NCBI RefSeq assembly: GCF_000471905.2
Contig: NW_006499364.1
Location: 1,901,314 to 1,965,313 of the forward strand
Direction of reading: 5' to 3'
Source: Amborella trichopoda
Lineage: Eukaryota > Streptophyta > Magnoliopsida > Amborellales > Amborellaceae
DNA length: 64,000 bases
Shown one piece after another: positions 1-11,671 of this stretch. A program made the translations under genes and the position numbers. The notes below the pieces were generated by a model. The model was given only the letters and a program-made list of their open reading frames with translations, was not told the DNA's origin and did no database searches. How positions within the stretch are numbered: position 1 is the first letter of the stretch; every line of letters starts with the position of its first letter.

Positions 1-1357
1 TGGCTCGACAATATTGTCAAGTATGAGCGTGGTTATGCTACGAGCGTTGTTATGCACATTGAAATTTCATATGCCTGCTGCCTATCTTCTGAAATGACCT
101 CATCGGACTTGAAATATGGAATCCATATTACTTGTGATAAGATATGCAATTATTCAATAAAAATAATTACAAATACTTAAATACATTTGAAAGTAATAAA
201 TATCAAATTATACACTAACCTCATTTGGTTGGAGGTTATCAAATTCCTGTCTGATGGGAGGCATTAGGTTATGTGGATTGCCATGATATTTTTTTGGTGG
301 CTCTCATCTTTTGGCCCTAGGTATATTTGGAGAGATACTATGCGGTATGGGCCTCATATGTATAATATGCTCATACGGCCAACACTGCAATAAATTAAGA
401 TATGATAAATATTAAATATTTTAGGAAAGCAGTCTAAACTATTGTGTTTATGTCATATACCAAAAAAAAAGGTTAGATGCATGAGAGTGGCTGAACCACT
501 AAAATGTCTTCGCTTGAAAGTACAAGCTTTTCCAAATGAGCGATAGAGGAATACAAGGGCTGCAGCACCCCAAGCATATCTGCTGGCTCCTTCAATATCT
601 TCATAAAACTGCAAGTACCTTGTTGGCACTATTGAAACTGATGCATCAGCGAATATGGTGACACTGATGAGGAAGAGCAGATATGCTCGAGTATATTTAT
701 AAACTTGAACATGGGTTGCATCAGGTGGCAATTCCCTAAAATTCACCTTCAATCATGTATGCCTCAGGCTTATTATGTTGCAATCAGGGACAATATCCAA
801 ATTGTCTTCTATATACTGTTGCAGGTCACTGATAGGACGACATGTAACTGGCTCACCATCCACAGCCAGTCTTAATATCTCATATACATAAAAGAGCGTT
901 GGTGTCATCTTACTAATATGAATGTTGTGATGGAATGTATTGGTCTCAGAATGCCACCTCTCTACAATAGTAGAGACCAAAGGATGATCAATTCGACATG
1001 GCCGAATAATAGATAGTGCACCCAACCCAAACGTGTTTACTAATTGAACTTGCTCTTATGTTAGCTGCCATTCATTTAATTGATAACTCTTCTCATCAAT
1101 TCTAATTTATTGTTTCTCCTGAAATACAAAAAATAGACAACATATTAGTCCCAATACATATACATGTACTTCTTATAGGATGTTTGAGCCTGACTACAAT
1201 TTATTGAAAAATAACAAATTAATAGAATGGGCAGATAAATATATGCATGTACATGTCCTTCCCATATGAAATATGATGCATGTTCTAGATGAAGTTGCAG
1301 TAAACTAGGGTCTTAAGTACCTCCTGGATATCCTCCATCGGGATGTCGACGATTCAT
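1..1357 (-). pseudogene. Degenerate plant mobile domain (PMD, MAIN-like) gene, 3' end beyond the left edge
   Basis: Reading leftwards, a large exon (about 1118 to 478) encodes PMD sequence, including the segments LVSTIVERWHSETNTFH, LAVDGEPVTCRPISD, YTRAYLLFLISVTIFAD and ASRYAWGAAALVFLYRS. A second exon (384-220) follows an acceptor ending TTGCAG and stops at a GAG/GTTAGT donor; it begins CWPYEHIIHMRPIPHS. A third exon (from about 130 to the edge) reads IPYFKSDEVISEDRQQAYE. A short upstream piece, MNRRHPDGGYPG (1357-1321), is a possible first exon. In-frame stops near 1060 (TAA), 753 (TGA, where Trp is expected) and in the second exon (TGA after RAKR) show it is broken. The acceptor of the third exon is also out of phase. 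PMD proteins are nuclear factors of the MAIN/MAIL group and occur both as host genes and inside transposons. I cannot tell which this was. The domain call is firm; exon ends are approximate. Confidence 0.82.
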
Positions 1358-2991
1358 ATTCACTGAAATCCCATATGGTCACCATGTTAATCATAAGGTT
1401 ACATATAAATTTAATAGGATAACAAAAAAATCATAATGACATCCTATTGATGAAGAAGAACAGTGCTACAATCCACTGATGAAAGAAGAATTCAAATAGT
1501 TCTTCCAAAACCACTAAACAACTTCCATAATTAGCTAAAATGAAGAAGCAGTCCCCTATCAAGTTCTTAAATCCAATTTAATATCTCTACTTAAAGAACT
1601 AGTACATAGACCCCATAATTAACCAGATATGCACAATCCTCATCCACTTCTTTTATCAGTAACAAATTCAAAACCACATGAAACACTGCACTGAGTCCAA
1701 TTCAATGGACCTCAGCTAAACAATAACCAAACCCTAGATGGATAAACAAATAAAAATACAGTAGTCCCCTTCCAAGTAACCATCCTCGTCTAAAAATTAA
1801 AGAATTCAATTTTAATGAGTAACTAAATCATTTCAACATAATTCGACATTGATAAGCAACTCGTCATTTCATTGTAAAGATAAGAATCCAACTTTCATAG
1901 GCAACTAAATTATCCCATCAATAAAAAAGAATTCATGTTAGTTCAGTAACCAAACCATTAAAAAACCAAGCAGTTCAATCAAAAACTGAATAATTCGATT
2001 AATAGATAGACGAACGACTGTATCAAAAAAAAAAAATTCAATTTAATTTCAAGCAATAACAGAGAACAATGCTACTTATAATATAAACAACAGATTAAAT
2101 CCAATGATATGGTCACCTATCATGCTACCTATAAACAGGAGCAAAAACCCTAAATTATAACAGAAAACACAAGCAAAACTACAATCGGCAAGAAACACAC
2201 ATAATAAGTATAGACCCAATTATTTTTTGCTGTTATGAGTATAAACCCCCAAATTTTAAAAATATTTACAGTTCTACAGATCAATAATATCAAGTTTACC
2301 AAAAAAGATTAGGAGCCACAATAATATCAAGTTTAGCAAGGAATCTAGAATCAAAAGACCAAAAAACAAAAAATCAAAAAAACAAAATAGAATATGTAGT
2401 GCATGTCATATAAGGTATTCTAGTTGACTCTAACCTCTTACAAAACCTTTGTTTTAACATTAGTACTAAAAGTAGAAGAAAAAAGAAGATAAAAAGCAAA
2501 ATGTTAATTACAAAATTCTAAATACAATTAACATTGTTTCATTTGAGGAAGAATCAAAATAAAATCAATCAAGTTTGAAAGTAACCATAAGATACATGGA
2601 GAGAGGGAGACGAGTTTTAGCACAATTATTGCTTGGGAAACAGATGGGGAGTTTATACTAAATTCACAAAAAATAACTAATATGCTTGAGTATAAGCCCT
2701 AACCAAAAATCAGGTGGCAATCTAATATAAAAAAGTGACCCACATACCTTCACTCTATGAAATGGTTGCAAAATCCAAGAAACGCTGTTTGTCAAAGACG
2801 TACACTGTTGAAAAGCAAAATCTATGAACTATTTACTAATGTTTACCAATGAGATATAAAATAAGTGCACAAAAGAACTCACAGATTAAGAACATTGAGC
2901 CAATGTTCAAATATGCAGAAAACAGACTGGCCGAAGTTAAAATTTACAGTCGCATGATTTTCGAATGCTCTACATCCGAAAATCCCAAAAA
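1358..2991. other. AT-rich non-coding stretch
   Basis: No reading frame here resembles a known protein and no clear repeat unit is visible. The sequence is AT-rich with short A runs. It lies upstream of the PMD relic in that gene's orientation, so it could hold its former promoter, but I see no convincing element. Confidence 0.5.
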
Positions 2992-3095
2992 TTCGGATGT
3001 TGAACATCCGAAAATAGGAAAAAACATTGTTTTAGTTGTGGCTAATTTCGAATGTTCAACATAATGTTCATAAATTTGGATGTTGAACATCCGAA
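2992..3095. repeat. Pair of 20-21 bp palindromes
   Basis: A 21-bp perfect dyad has arms TTCGGATGTT and AACATCCGAA around a single G at 2992-3012. A second, near-identical dyad with one mismatch lies at 3076-3095, 84 bp away. Half-site variants of the form ACATCCGAAAAT and TTCGAATGTTCAACAT occur just before and between them. The layout suggests paired binding sites or a decayed fold-back insertion; the sequence alone does not decide. Confidence 0.7.
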
Positions 3096-3649
3096 AAAGG
3101 GCAACTTGTCTTTTTTTAAAAATGGTGTTACGGAAGATAAAAAATGGACACTTTTGTAATAACATAAACTATTTGGTGTAACCGTAATAACGAAAACTAT
3201 AACGGACATGTACATAATTTTCTCTTTATTTTATACGCAAAGAGGTCACAGTTATTTTTAACTATTAAATGTAAAATTCTATAGAAAAAAGTACATCATA
3301 ATATTCCAAAATTTTTATTTTGGGTTTTCTGCCCAAAAGTGATACATGGTCAACTACATGATTTGAAATCTAATAGTCAATGATGATTGCGACATTCTTA
3401 TATTAAAAATAAATAGTCTCATTATATACTTTTTATTAAAAATAAAATTTAAAAATAAGTAAAATAATGACCAAACTACCCTCAAACTCCTAGGTAAGAT
3501 GAAGATCGAGATGCTTTAACTTCCCTAATACTTTTTAATCCACATCACTAACCCTAATAGTTTTATTGTTTTCAACTTCTCCCTTTATAAAGAAAATGGA
3601 TGTTTTAGGATGAAAATGCCCCCATATATTTATGATAGTTTCTCTTTCT

Positions 3650-3965
3650 TACATTTGAAATTTTGTAAATTTTAGAGAGAGAGAAACTATCTCAAAACTT
3701 TTAGAGATAAACTCCTTCATATTTCAAAGTTTTAGAGAGAAACTATCTCAAAATTTTTACAGAGAGAAATGATCTTAAGTTTCAAGTTTAGTGAGAGAAA
3801 CCTTCTCAACCATTTAGAGAGAAAATATTATTTAAATAGGCAATAAATAAATGCCTTGAAATTTGAAATAAATTCTTTTTAAAACTTGAAATTTGAGATA
3901 GTTTTTCTCTTTAAAAATTTTGAGATAGTTTATCTCTAAAAAATTTGAAATTTGAAATATATTTC
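3650..3965. repeat. AT-rich imperfect inverted repeat (fold-back)
   Basis: Two arms of roughly 45 bp face each other at about 3650-3698 and 3917-3965. The core of the left arm reads TTTTAGAGAGAGAGAAACTA and its counterpart reads TAGTTTATCTCTAAAAAA. Between them the motif of short GAGAGAAA stretches alternating with TCTCAAAA is repeated several times. This looks like a small fold-back or MITE-like element. No target duplication was identified. Confidence 0.5.
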
Positions 3966-4565
3966 AAATATCAAGTTTTACTAGAGAGGATATATCTTAA
4001 ATAAGTGGGTTTTTTTTCTTTTTCTAAAGAAACCACGTTTTTATTTAGGGGGTCGATGCAAAAATAAAAAATAGTGAGATTGGTATTGTAGTTGAAAAAG
4101 TATTGAGATGGGGCATGTGCTTAGACAATGTGGTTAAGGGGCGAAGCTATAATTTTCCCTTCAAATTTAGGTGCTCCTTGGGATGAATCAGGAGTATTCC
4201 CATTAACTCAACGCTTTTTGGCTACTTTAGTTCATAATATTGGAACTTTTTGTTTAACAATGTTTTAAGTAATTAATTAAAGGATAAATTAGAGACTAAT
4301 AAAAATACATAATTGGGAACTCTTTATGTACATAAAACTATTTTCTAAATAGATGTCACCCATGTAAAATCATATACATGGATGTGACATCACTCGTGTC
4401 AATTGGTTTAACTAAATGATTTATTTCATAAAAATACTCTACATCTTGATTTATTCAACCTCTTGGTAAAGAGTTTTTGCATTAGGGGCAGTTTGGATCT
4501 TGACTCTACCTCTTGATGATAGAAAATGCTCTTGCTCAGGAGTTTCTACATTATGAGTAGTTCAA
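3966..4565. other. AT-rich non-coding stretch
   Basis: No coding signal or repeat unit recognised between the fold-back repeat on the left and the dispersed repeat copy on the right. Confidence 0.4.
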
Positions 4566-4900
4566 ATCCCCAAGATGTATGGACATAAGAAAAAATTGAT
4601 TTCCAATCTTAGAACTATTGCATCTTGTAATGCTTTTTTTTTTACCGTTAGCTTTCAAGACTATCAAGTGTTTATAGATATGCTTGTTCTTTTTCTTTTT
4701 TTGAAGTATTACGCATTTTTCATTAAGGTAATGAAGAGGCTAGATCTGCTTTATCTATACTATTTTTGAAGCTTTAAATTTCATAATTAGATATGAAAAT
4801 AAATTTCTAGGCCATCACAAAGATTTTTAGTACTAAAATAACTCTTTTTGATACCTTTTAAGGCACCTTACTTGATTGTTTAGAGCCTCAGCCATATTCA
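4566..4900 (+). repeat. Copy of the dispersed AT-rich repeat also found at the right edge
   Basis: The right half (about 4740-4895), with stretches such as GAAGCTTTAAATTTCATAAT and TTGATTGTTTAGAGCCTCAG, aligns by eye with about 62650-62800 over some 150 bp in the same orientation. The match includes a shared series of AGATCTRCT, CTATACTATTT and CTAGGCCATCACAAA-like blocks. It is a dispersed non-coding repeat, probably a MITE-type element, with further copies at 61.7-63.4 kb. Confidence 0.6.
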
Positions 4901-5097
4901 AACAATAACCATAGTTAAATCATACAACTTTTTTCTCCCAAAAACATACATTGTACACGACTATGTAGAAGCAAACTTCTATTCACTTGAGACAAGTAAT
5001 AACTTATTGATAACTCCATCATGGCAGTCCCAAGCCCAAGTAAAGGAGGAGGGTTGTGTTTTAGGTTGGCAACCAACATAAAACTTTGCAACATCTT

Positions 5098-5431
5098 TTT
5101 ATGAATCCTAAATGGTCGATATTCCAGGAAAATCAGGAGATTGAGGAAAATGTTGCGCATAGAATTAGGGTATGGTGCGCAATATGATCGTTGTGTACTA
5201 ATGAAACTAAAGGGGAAGATTTATAGGTCAGTTATGAGACCAATCATGCTTAATGGGATAGAATGTTGGGTAGTCAAGAAACAACATATCCATAAGATGA
5301 ATATAGATGAGATGATGATATTGAGATTGATGAGTGACAAGACAAAAAAATATAGAATTAAGAATGAATACATTCGAGGAAACTTAGGGGTGGCTTAAAT
5401 AGGCGATAAGATGAGGGAAAGGGGACTTGGG
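5098..5431 (+). pseudogene. LINE (non-LTR retrotransposon) ORF2 relic, C-terminal part of the reverse transcriptase region
   Basis: One frame reads SIFQENQEIEENVAHRIR and, after a frameshift near 5188, continues as LKGKIYRSVMRP, ECWVVKKQHIHKMN and KKYRIKNEYIRGNLGVA. These match the conserved end of plant LINE ORF2 reverse transcriptases, where the usual text has ECWA(V/L)KKQH, MLRWMCG and RIRNEYIRG-type blocks. The Trp-Met-Cys-Gly box is altered, and a stop follows at about 5396. The domain's usual last stretch is missing because LTR Y begins at 5432, so Y appears to have inserted into this LINE. Non-functional. Confidence 0.75.
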
Positions 5432-6727
5432 TGTATTATATATCATTTTTGACATACTTGTATCCTCGAGGCAAATAAAGAGAGAGCCAGTAGTAACATG
5501 GTCCTGTCAGTGCCCAAGAAGCCGCCAGACCACTGGAACACTTCAGCAATAAGCCTAAAACTGGGTGACCTCTGAAGAAGTGTTAGAACACTTCAACACG
5601 TTTTGATATGATCAGGATGAAACTTGGTTTTCAAATCTAGTTCATAACATGCTGAAAGTAGCTCATATAACTACAACCCTATTTTATGGGTCTCAAAATA
5701 GTACCAAACAAACTGGCATTAGATCTGGAATGTTGAAAAACCCCCAGGTATGAAATTTCTGCTCAATCAGACCCTTTGGAACCATTTTGGACTTAACTTA
5801 CCATAAAAGGGTGGGTTTTACACTATTGTGGTGCAGCCTCGGTGAACCAATTTCCATTTAGGGAAACTGTATTTTCTCATTTTGAGATGATTTTCAAATG
5901 CTCATAACTTGCTCGTTTTAAGTCCAATCAAGCTCAAATTTGGAAACAAGCTAGATCTCGATAACTCGCTCATCTTGACATATGGCACGCATCATGGCGT
6001 GGCCTGAAATGAGAGAATTTTTAGAGAAAAGATGAGCTCGAAAGCATGAAAATTCAAATTTTATACAAGAGAACGTCAAATGTTTTGAGAGACCATAGCT
6101 CAAGATCCCAATGTCGGATTGTCGCAAGTATGGGTCTGTTGCGACCGTGCTTCGAAGAGGTACAGTTTGGTATAATTTTTATATATGATTGGATGATATG
6201 AATTTTATGGTCGAAATGACATACTTTTTCGGTTGCCAGAATCCCATTTTCCGGCGACTTTCCAAATTTGGAATATGCTCAATCGGAGACCAAATTGGAT
6301 GAAATTTATTGCAAAATGATCGTGATAGTGTCCCCTTCGATTTGTGACAAAATGAAGGCTAGGAACATCATAAATCATGTCAGATTGGTGGTCGAAGAAT
6401 TGCAAAGTTTATGAATTTGTTTGGATTTTGGGTTCTTCCGTAAAAATCCGTTTCAAAACGATTAAAGGGTATTAAAACATATGCAAAAGTTCAAGCATCA
6501 ATTTGATGATGATTGATAGCCTGAATTACCATCGTAGACTTCCGAAAAAGCTCTCGAGGCCTAGCAATGGTAAGAGGCCCTTTATGGACGGATGGTTTTG
6601 TCATTTGTTGAAAAGTGGTTAGGGGTATTTTGGTCATTTGGTCCCAAAACAGGATTAATATTAATTTATTAAAATATTTATTTTTTGACAATTTTGGGTA
6701 CTTTTGAGCATTCCAGCCTTGTTTAGT

Positions 6728-6772
6728 GGTTGCTCTATATAAGGAAACATAGGTTGCTTTATATAAGGAAAC
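6728..6772 (+). promoter_or_regulatory. Duplicated TATA box in LTR Y
   Basis: A 24-bp direct duplication gives two copies of GGTTGCTYTATATAAGGAAAC, with TATATAA at 6736-6742 and 6760-6766. The position matches that of the single TATA box in LTRs A, B, C and D. Confidence 0.6.
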
Positions 6773-7078
6773 GTACCTCATTTGTAATAACTCTTACTTA
6801 GGGCTTGAATATTGGAACATTTGAAGTGAGCTTTTGCTTATTCTTTTGCTTTGGTTGCAAGTTCAAGGTTCAATATGAGAGAAGAGAAACATTTTGTAGA
6901 GAGATAAAATACCCTTACACCATACACCATACACCATATATCATAGAGCACCATACACCTTAGCCTATCCCCTACACTTCACCCTATTTTATACACCATA
7001 GTCCCCCATGGACCTTAGCCTACCCTATACTCTTTAAGTTCCCATACACCCCACCTCAACCCAACCTACCTAACCATA

Positions 7079-7347
7079 CACCAAAGCCTAGACACTAACC
7101 TTGACCCATTAAGCCTAAGCTTCTCTATCTCTCTAATGTGCATACAAGAGAACCGATGGATATACACCTAGGCTCAAGCTCATATTAGCTATACTCTCTC
7201 TCCTCTCTTCTCTCACTCTTTATTCTTTTTTTCTCTCTCTCTTCTTTCCTTTCTTTCTCTCTATTTTATCTCTCTTCTTTCCTTTCTTTCTCTCTATTTT
7301 ATCTCTCTCTCTATTTTATCTCTCTCTTTCTCTCTCCTCTCTCTTTC

Positions 7348-7378
<31 letters not shown>

Positions 7379-7880
7379 TCTCTCTCTCCCTCTCCCCTAC
7401 TCAGACTCAAGGCGGGTCCAAGCACTTCTTACTCTCTTTCTCTCTCTCACCTCACTCACTCCCTCTCTCTCGTTTAAAATCACCAAAGCTTAGACACTAA
7501 CCTTTACCCATTAAGCCTAAGCATCTCTTTCTTTCTCTAATATGCATGCAAGAGGACCGATGGATATGCACTTAGGCTCAAGCTCATCCTTGGTCTACTC
7601 TCTCTCCTCTTTTCTCACTCTTTATTCTCTCTTACTCTTTCTTCTTTCCTTTCTTTCTCTCTATTTTATCTCTCTTTCTCTCTCCCCTACTCAGACTCAG
7701 GGAGGGTCTAAGCACTTCTTGCTCTCTTTCTCTCTCTCACCTCACTCACTCCCTCTCTCTCGTCTATAATCACAGACCCGTGTATAGGCGCAGGCTTGAC
7801 TTCCTCCCTTTTCCACTTTCCTCTCGCCTGACTCGTTCCCTCTCTCTCGTCTAAAATCATAGACCTGCATCTAAGTGCGG
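7079..7880 (+). repeat. Duplication of about 400 bp in the leader of LTR Y
   Basis: The block starting CACCAAAGCCTAGACACTAA at 7079 is repeated starting at 7481 (CACCAAAGCTTAGACACTAA). Both copies continue through a shared CCGATGGATATRCACYTAGG segment and a pyrimidine run. Unit one is 402 bp; the second copy is shorter in its pyrimidine run. Confidence 0.7.
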
Positions 7881-8110
7881 GCCTGGCTTCCTCCCCTTTC
7901 CTCTTTGCTCTCGCCTCACTCGCTCTCTCTTTCTCATCTAAAATCACTGGCCCGCATCTAGGCATGGACCCTGCTTCCCTCTTCGTCTTTTCTCTCGTCA
8001 CGCTCACTCTCCCTCTCATCAAGTGACTGACCCGTGCCTTAGGCGGGTATGCCCAACTCTCACCCCTTCTCACGGTCACATCTCAACTCGCCCTCTCTTG
8101 TCACTATCTC
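7771..8110 (+). repeat. Tandem units of about 88 bp in LTR Y
   Basis: Three to four units share CAYRGACCCGYRTCTAGGCG, then GGCTTCCTCCC and CTCTCGCCTCACTCGCTC. Units begin near 7771, 7857, 7945 and, more diverged, 8026. Each carries a short GC-rich dyad (GACCYG with its partner CRGGYC) between pyrimidine tracts, which parallels the hairpin-plus-pyrimidine layout of the other LTRs. Confidence 0.55.
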
Positions 8111-8699
8111 TATCCGCCCTTAGAACTCTCTTATCTCCCCACTCATCATTTATGCTCGCGCCTCACTCGTTATCCTCGTCCGCGCTTAACACTTACACTC
8201 TCTCACCCGCACCTTTAGCCATCCAACAACGTGCCTAACTCACCTCGCACACCTCTACTTATGCCTAACCCATCGCACACGTCCTCATCCGCACTCACTT
8301 GCCTAGCCTCCCATCCGCCTTATCTTTCAACCACTCCATCTGCCCTTAACAACCTATCTCCTATCCATGCTATCATCCCCTCCTAGTTCCCATCCGCGCC
8401 TTCATCTACCTTAACTCTACAGGCGCCTATCACACATCAACTCGCATCCACCTCAAGCACATCATTGCTCCCATCTGCACCTACATCCACCTTCGCCCTT
8501 ACACACCCCTACACGCCCCAATACCCTCTCTAACTCCTATTCACTGTTACACCCCATAACCTCTATTCGGCCGTACCTTCCTATTGCCTCTGACTGCTCC
8601 TTATCCATTACACTGGCACCCACATTCTTCATTCTCTTCTCTCTAAACCACACTCCTTTAACAATTCAGTTATTTCATTTTATTTTATATTGTCATCTT

Positions 8700-8703
<4 letters not shown>

Positions 8704-8732
<29 letters not shown>
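8704..8732. repeat. (CT)n microsatellite
   Basis: About fourteen CT dinucleotides in a row inside the pyrimidine-rich part of LTR Y. Confidence 0.95.
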
Positions 8733-8736
<4 letters not shown>

Positions 8737-10252
8737 TGGTTGCTTCTTTTACTGCTTAAACACTCAACTTGGGGTCATCCTGAGATAGTATCTTAGTGTC
8801 TTAATTTTAGGATTTCTACTCTAATCACCCTCTCGTACAGTGAATTTGGGTCATATGAGACGTTGATTCTCTTGCACTCAGTCACTCGGGTCACGGTCAT
8901 CCTGAGTCAGCTTTCTTTAAAATTCTGACCCTCTCGCTACACTAACCACCAAGTCACATAGTGCTTGGGTTGAGAGGGGCTTCCTTCTCTCTCATTTTCT
9001 TTTCTCATTTGACTAATTTTATGGGGCTGTTCGGTTTAGGTGCATAGTTATAGGCTCAGTTTTGTAACTCCACGTTCCGAACCCTTCGGGTACCAAGGCT
9101 TCGAGCCTGATGCTTCATGGTCTCCAATCATACCTCTTGGGAGAAGTTACGTTAAGAGGCTATCCGATTCTCTTCGGGTCATCTCTTCACTTCATTTGTC
9201 TTCTTCTTCTTCTTCTCCTTCTTATCTCTTCTAAACCTCATTCATTCATTCTTATTATTTCCTCTCTTCTCTCTCTTTCTTATCTCCTTAATCACTATAA
9301 CCCCAAAATTAGAGCCACTCACCCATTAAAAGGTACATTTGAGAGGAGTATATTCTATTCGGATTCGATCAACAGTCCTTATGTGAGATTTTGAGATGAC
9401 GTGTTGAGTTTAGAGAGGGGGCCATATCCAAACCACGCTATTATACAACCGGAGGGCTTTCGTTCACTGATCTAAGGGGGCAATAGTCTGGGCTTATCCC
9501 ATGAACTTACAACTGTGGTGAGGTAGGTGCTCGAGTCCATCTCCTTCATCGCATTAAAATCCTCTCATAGTTGGACATACTTATCTGCATGTGACACACA
9601 AGCCGCACACATGCTTATGCAGCTCATGAGGTTGTTCTAGAGGGGGTCTATCGGACTCGGGTCCCCGAGGGAGCCGGGGTGAGGCAGATCCAGGTTGAGT
9701 TGGCCACTGGTTTGACCTTGATCTTGTCGAGTTTGTTTCCATGGGCGAGGAACTGGATGTGGGACCCGGCCCGATATTGCTCTTTCAGAAACCACGATGC
9801 ACGTGGTATACATGCGGGTGCGGGTACACACCAACTAAGGAGAGAGAATAGGTGTGTGAGGCGGGACTTACCTCACGGTGGGTTTGTGACATGCTCAAGA
9901 GTGCAGGACGCTCTATTAGATCACGATTAGAAGCCCCTTAGCTTGCAGTTAGTTTGACTTTGACTCTATTGCTGTACTCTGCTCCTTATCATAAGACAAG
10001 GGTTCGAAAGACCCTAACTTGTCATTAGAAAGATGATTGTTAAGAGTATGGTGGTGGAAGAGATGAAAAAATTAAGAAATCAGAAAGGGGACAAGAAGGA
10101 CCACTTGTCAATCTAACAACCTTGCAATACAGGAGACAAAAAAGGTATCAAAACGAAGTCTGAATACCCTGGAGAATAGTTAAGGAATTGAACTGTGGAC
10201 GGACCCAAGCCAGATGAACCTTAGCATGCCCCCCTAATGAATGTCCCGATTA

Positions 10253-10290
10253 TAATAATAATAGTAATAATAATAAGAATATTAATAGTA
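10253..10290. repeat. (TAA)n microsatellite
   Basis: Imperfect run of TAA/ATA triplets. Confidence 0.85.
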
Positions 10291-10316
10291 GAAAAAAAAA
10301 AGAAGGGAATATGGGT

Positions 10317-11570
10317 TTTATAATAAGAAAGAAAAGAGATAAGAAAGTGAACTGCATAATAGAGAGGGGCCGAAAGAGATGCAAAGAAGAAAGAAAGTGT
10401 TAATAGGAGATAATGAAGAGAGATAAAAGAGAAAAGTAGAAGGGAGATAAAAAGGAGAGATAACGAGAAGGAGAGAGAAGAGAGAGGGAAAGGGAATAGA
10501 GGAAGAGGTAAGAGAGAGAGTTAGAGAGTTTGAGAGAGACAATTAAGACAGCAAAGAGAGAAGGAGAGAGATAAAAAGAGAGAAAGAGGGAGAGGAGTGA
10601 GAGAAAGAGATGAGAAGGAGAGAGTTAAGAAGAGAAAGAGAGGGAGATCGAGAGGAGGGGAGAGATAATGAGTGAGAGAAAGAGAGTTAGAAAGAGAGGG
10701 AAGAGTGAGAAAGACGAGAGGAGAGAGAGAAGAGTGAGAGACAAGAGGGTGAGAGAGATAAGGAGAGAAGAGTAAGAGAGATGAGAGGGAGATAGGGAGA
10801 GAAAAGTGAGAGAGACAAGAGGGATAGAGAGATAAGAGGAGAGAGGGAGAGAAAGAAAGAGAAAGGGGAAGAGAAATATGAGATGAAGGGAGATTGAGAG
10901 GAAAAGAAGAGAGAGAGGAGAGAAGGATCGAGAAGGGGACAGAAGAGAGGGACTGATGAGAAGAGAGAGAGATGAGAGGAGAGAGAGGGAGAGAGAAAGA
11001 AAGAGGAAGGAGAAGAGAGAGATGAGGTGAAGGGAGACAAAGAGGAAGAGAAGAGAGAGTGACTGAGAAGGGGAGAGAAGAGAGGGACCAGTGGCTTGGC
11101 CGCCGGTCCGGGAGAGATGGAGGAGAGAGAGAGAGAGGAAGAGAAGGGAGAGAGATGGGGGGAGAAGAAGAGAGTAAAATGAGAGAAGGGAGGGACCGTT
11201 GACCTTTGGTCTGAGAGAGAGATAAAGAGGAAGAGAAGGTTGAGAGAGATAAAGAGAGGGGCTGACGGCTAGAGGGGAGCGAGAGAGAGAGAGAGAGACA
11301 GAAAGGGAGACATGGAGAAGGGAAAAGAGAGAGAGAGAAGAAGAGAAGAGAGAGGGTAGGTTGTCGCTTCGAGAGGAAGTTAGAGAGAGAAAGTGAGGGA
11401 TCGATAGGCTGGCCACCGATTCGAGAGAGAGAGGAAGATAGACGAAGAGAAGATATGGAGAGAGGAGATAAGGGAGAGAAGAAGAGAAGAGTGAGAAAGG
11501 CTGCCGGTCCAAGTGAGAGAGGCAGAGAAATAGAGAGAAAGAGAGAGAAAATAAAGAGAGAGCCATCGGT

Positions 11571-11604
<34 letters not shown>

Positions 11605-11671
11605 AAGAGAGAAGAAGAGAAGAGAGGGAGAGAGAATAGAGGGAAAGAGAAGAAGAAGAGAGAGGGAGAAG
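10317..11671. repeat. Homopurine tract of about 1.35 kb with short interruptions
   Basis: The plus strand is nearly all A and G for about 1.35 kb, with GAGA and GGAGAGA phrases. It is broken by GC-rich inserts such as CTTGGCCGCCGGTCCGGGAG (near 11095), GGACCGTTGACCTTTGGTCT (near 11195) and CTGGCCACCGATTCGAG (near 11410). Long open frames over it encode only Ser/Leu or Arg/Glu low-complexity strings and are not genes. Confidence 0.9.

Larger units (their letters stand above)
5432..9705 (+). mobile_element. LTR Y: old degenerate LTR of the same Tat-like superfamily
   Basis: The start (TGTATTATATA, then CATTTTTGACA and GTATCCTCGAGGCAAATAAAG) lines up with the start of LTR B at 34063. The block GGTGCAGCCTCGGTGAAC near 5830 also occurs, reversed, in LTR X. 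The order matches the other LTRs: a U3-like part, a TATA box, a long pyrimidine-rich leader, then a U5-like part. The last includes GATCTAAGGGGGC near 9470, corresponding to the GATCTAAGAGGC block of the intact LTRs. No primer binding site or gag follows, so it is a solo or truncated LTR. The right end is approximate. Confidence 0.55.

Noticed and set aside
4575-4769. Short hydrophobic open frame
   Set aside because: Part of the dispersed AT-rich repeat. Its Phe/Leu content comes from T-rich DNA.
10625-11566. 313-codon Ser/Leu-rich open frame
   Set aside because: Homopurine tract of LTR X read as TCT/CTC codons. No composition or motif of a real protein.
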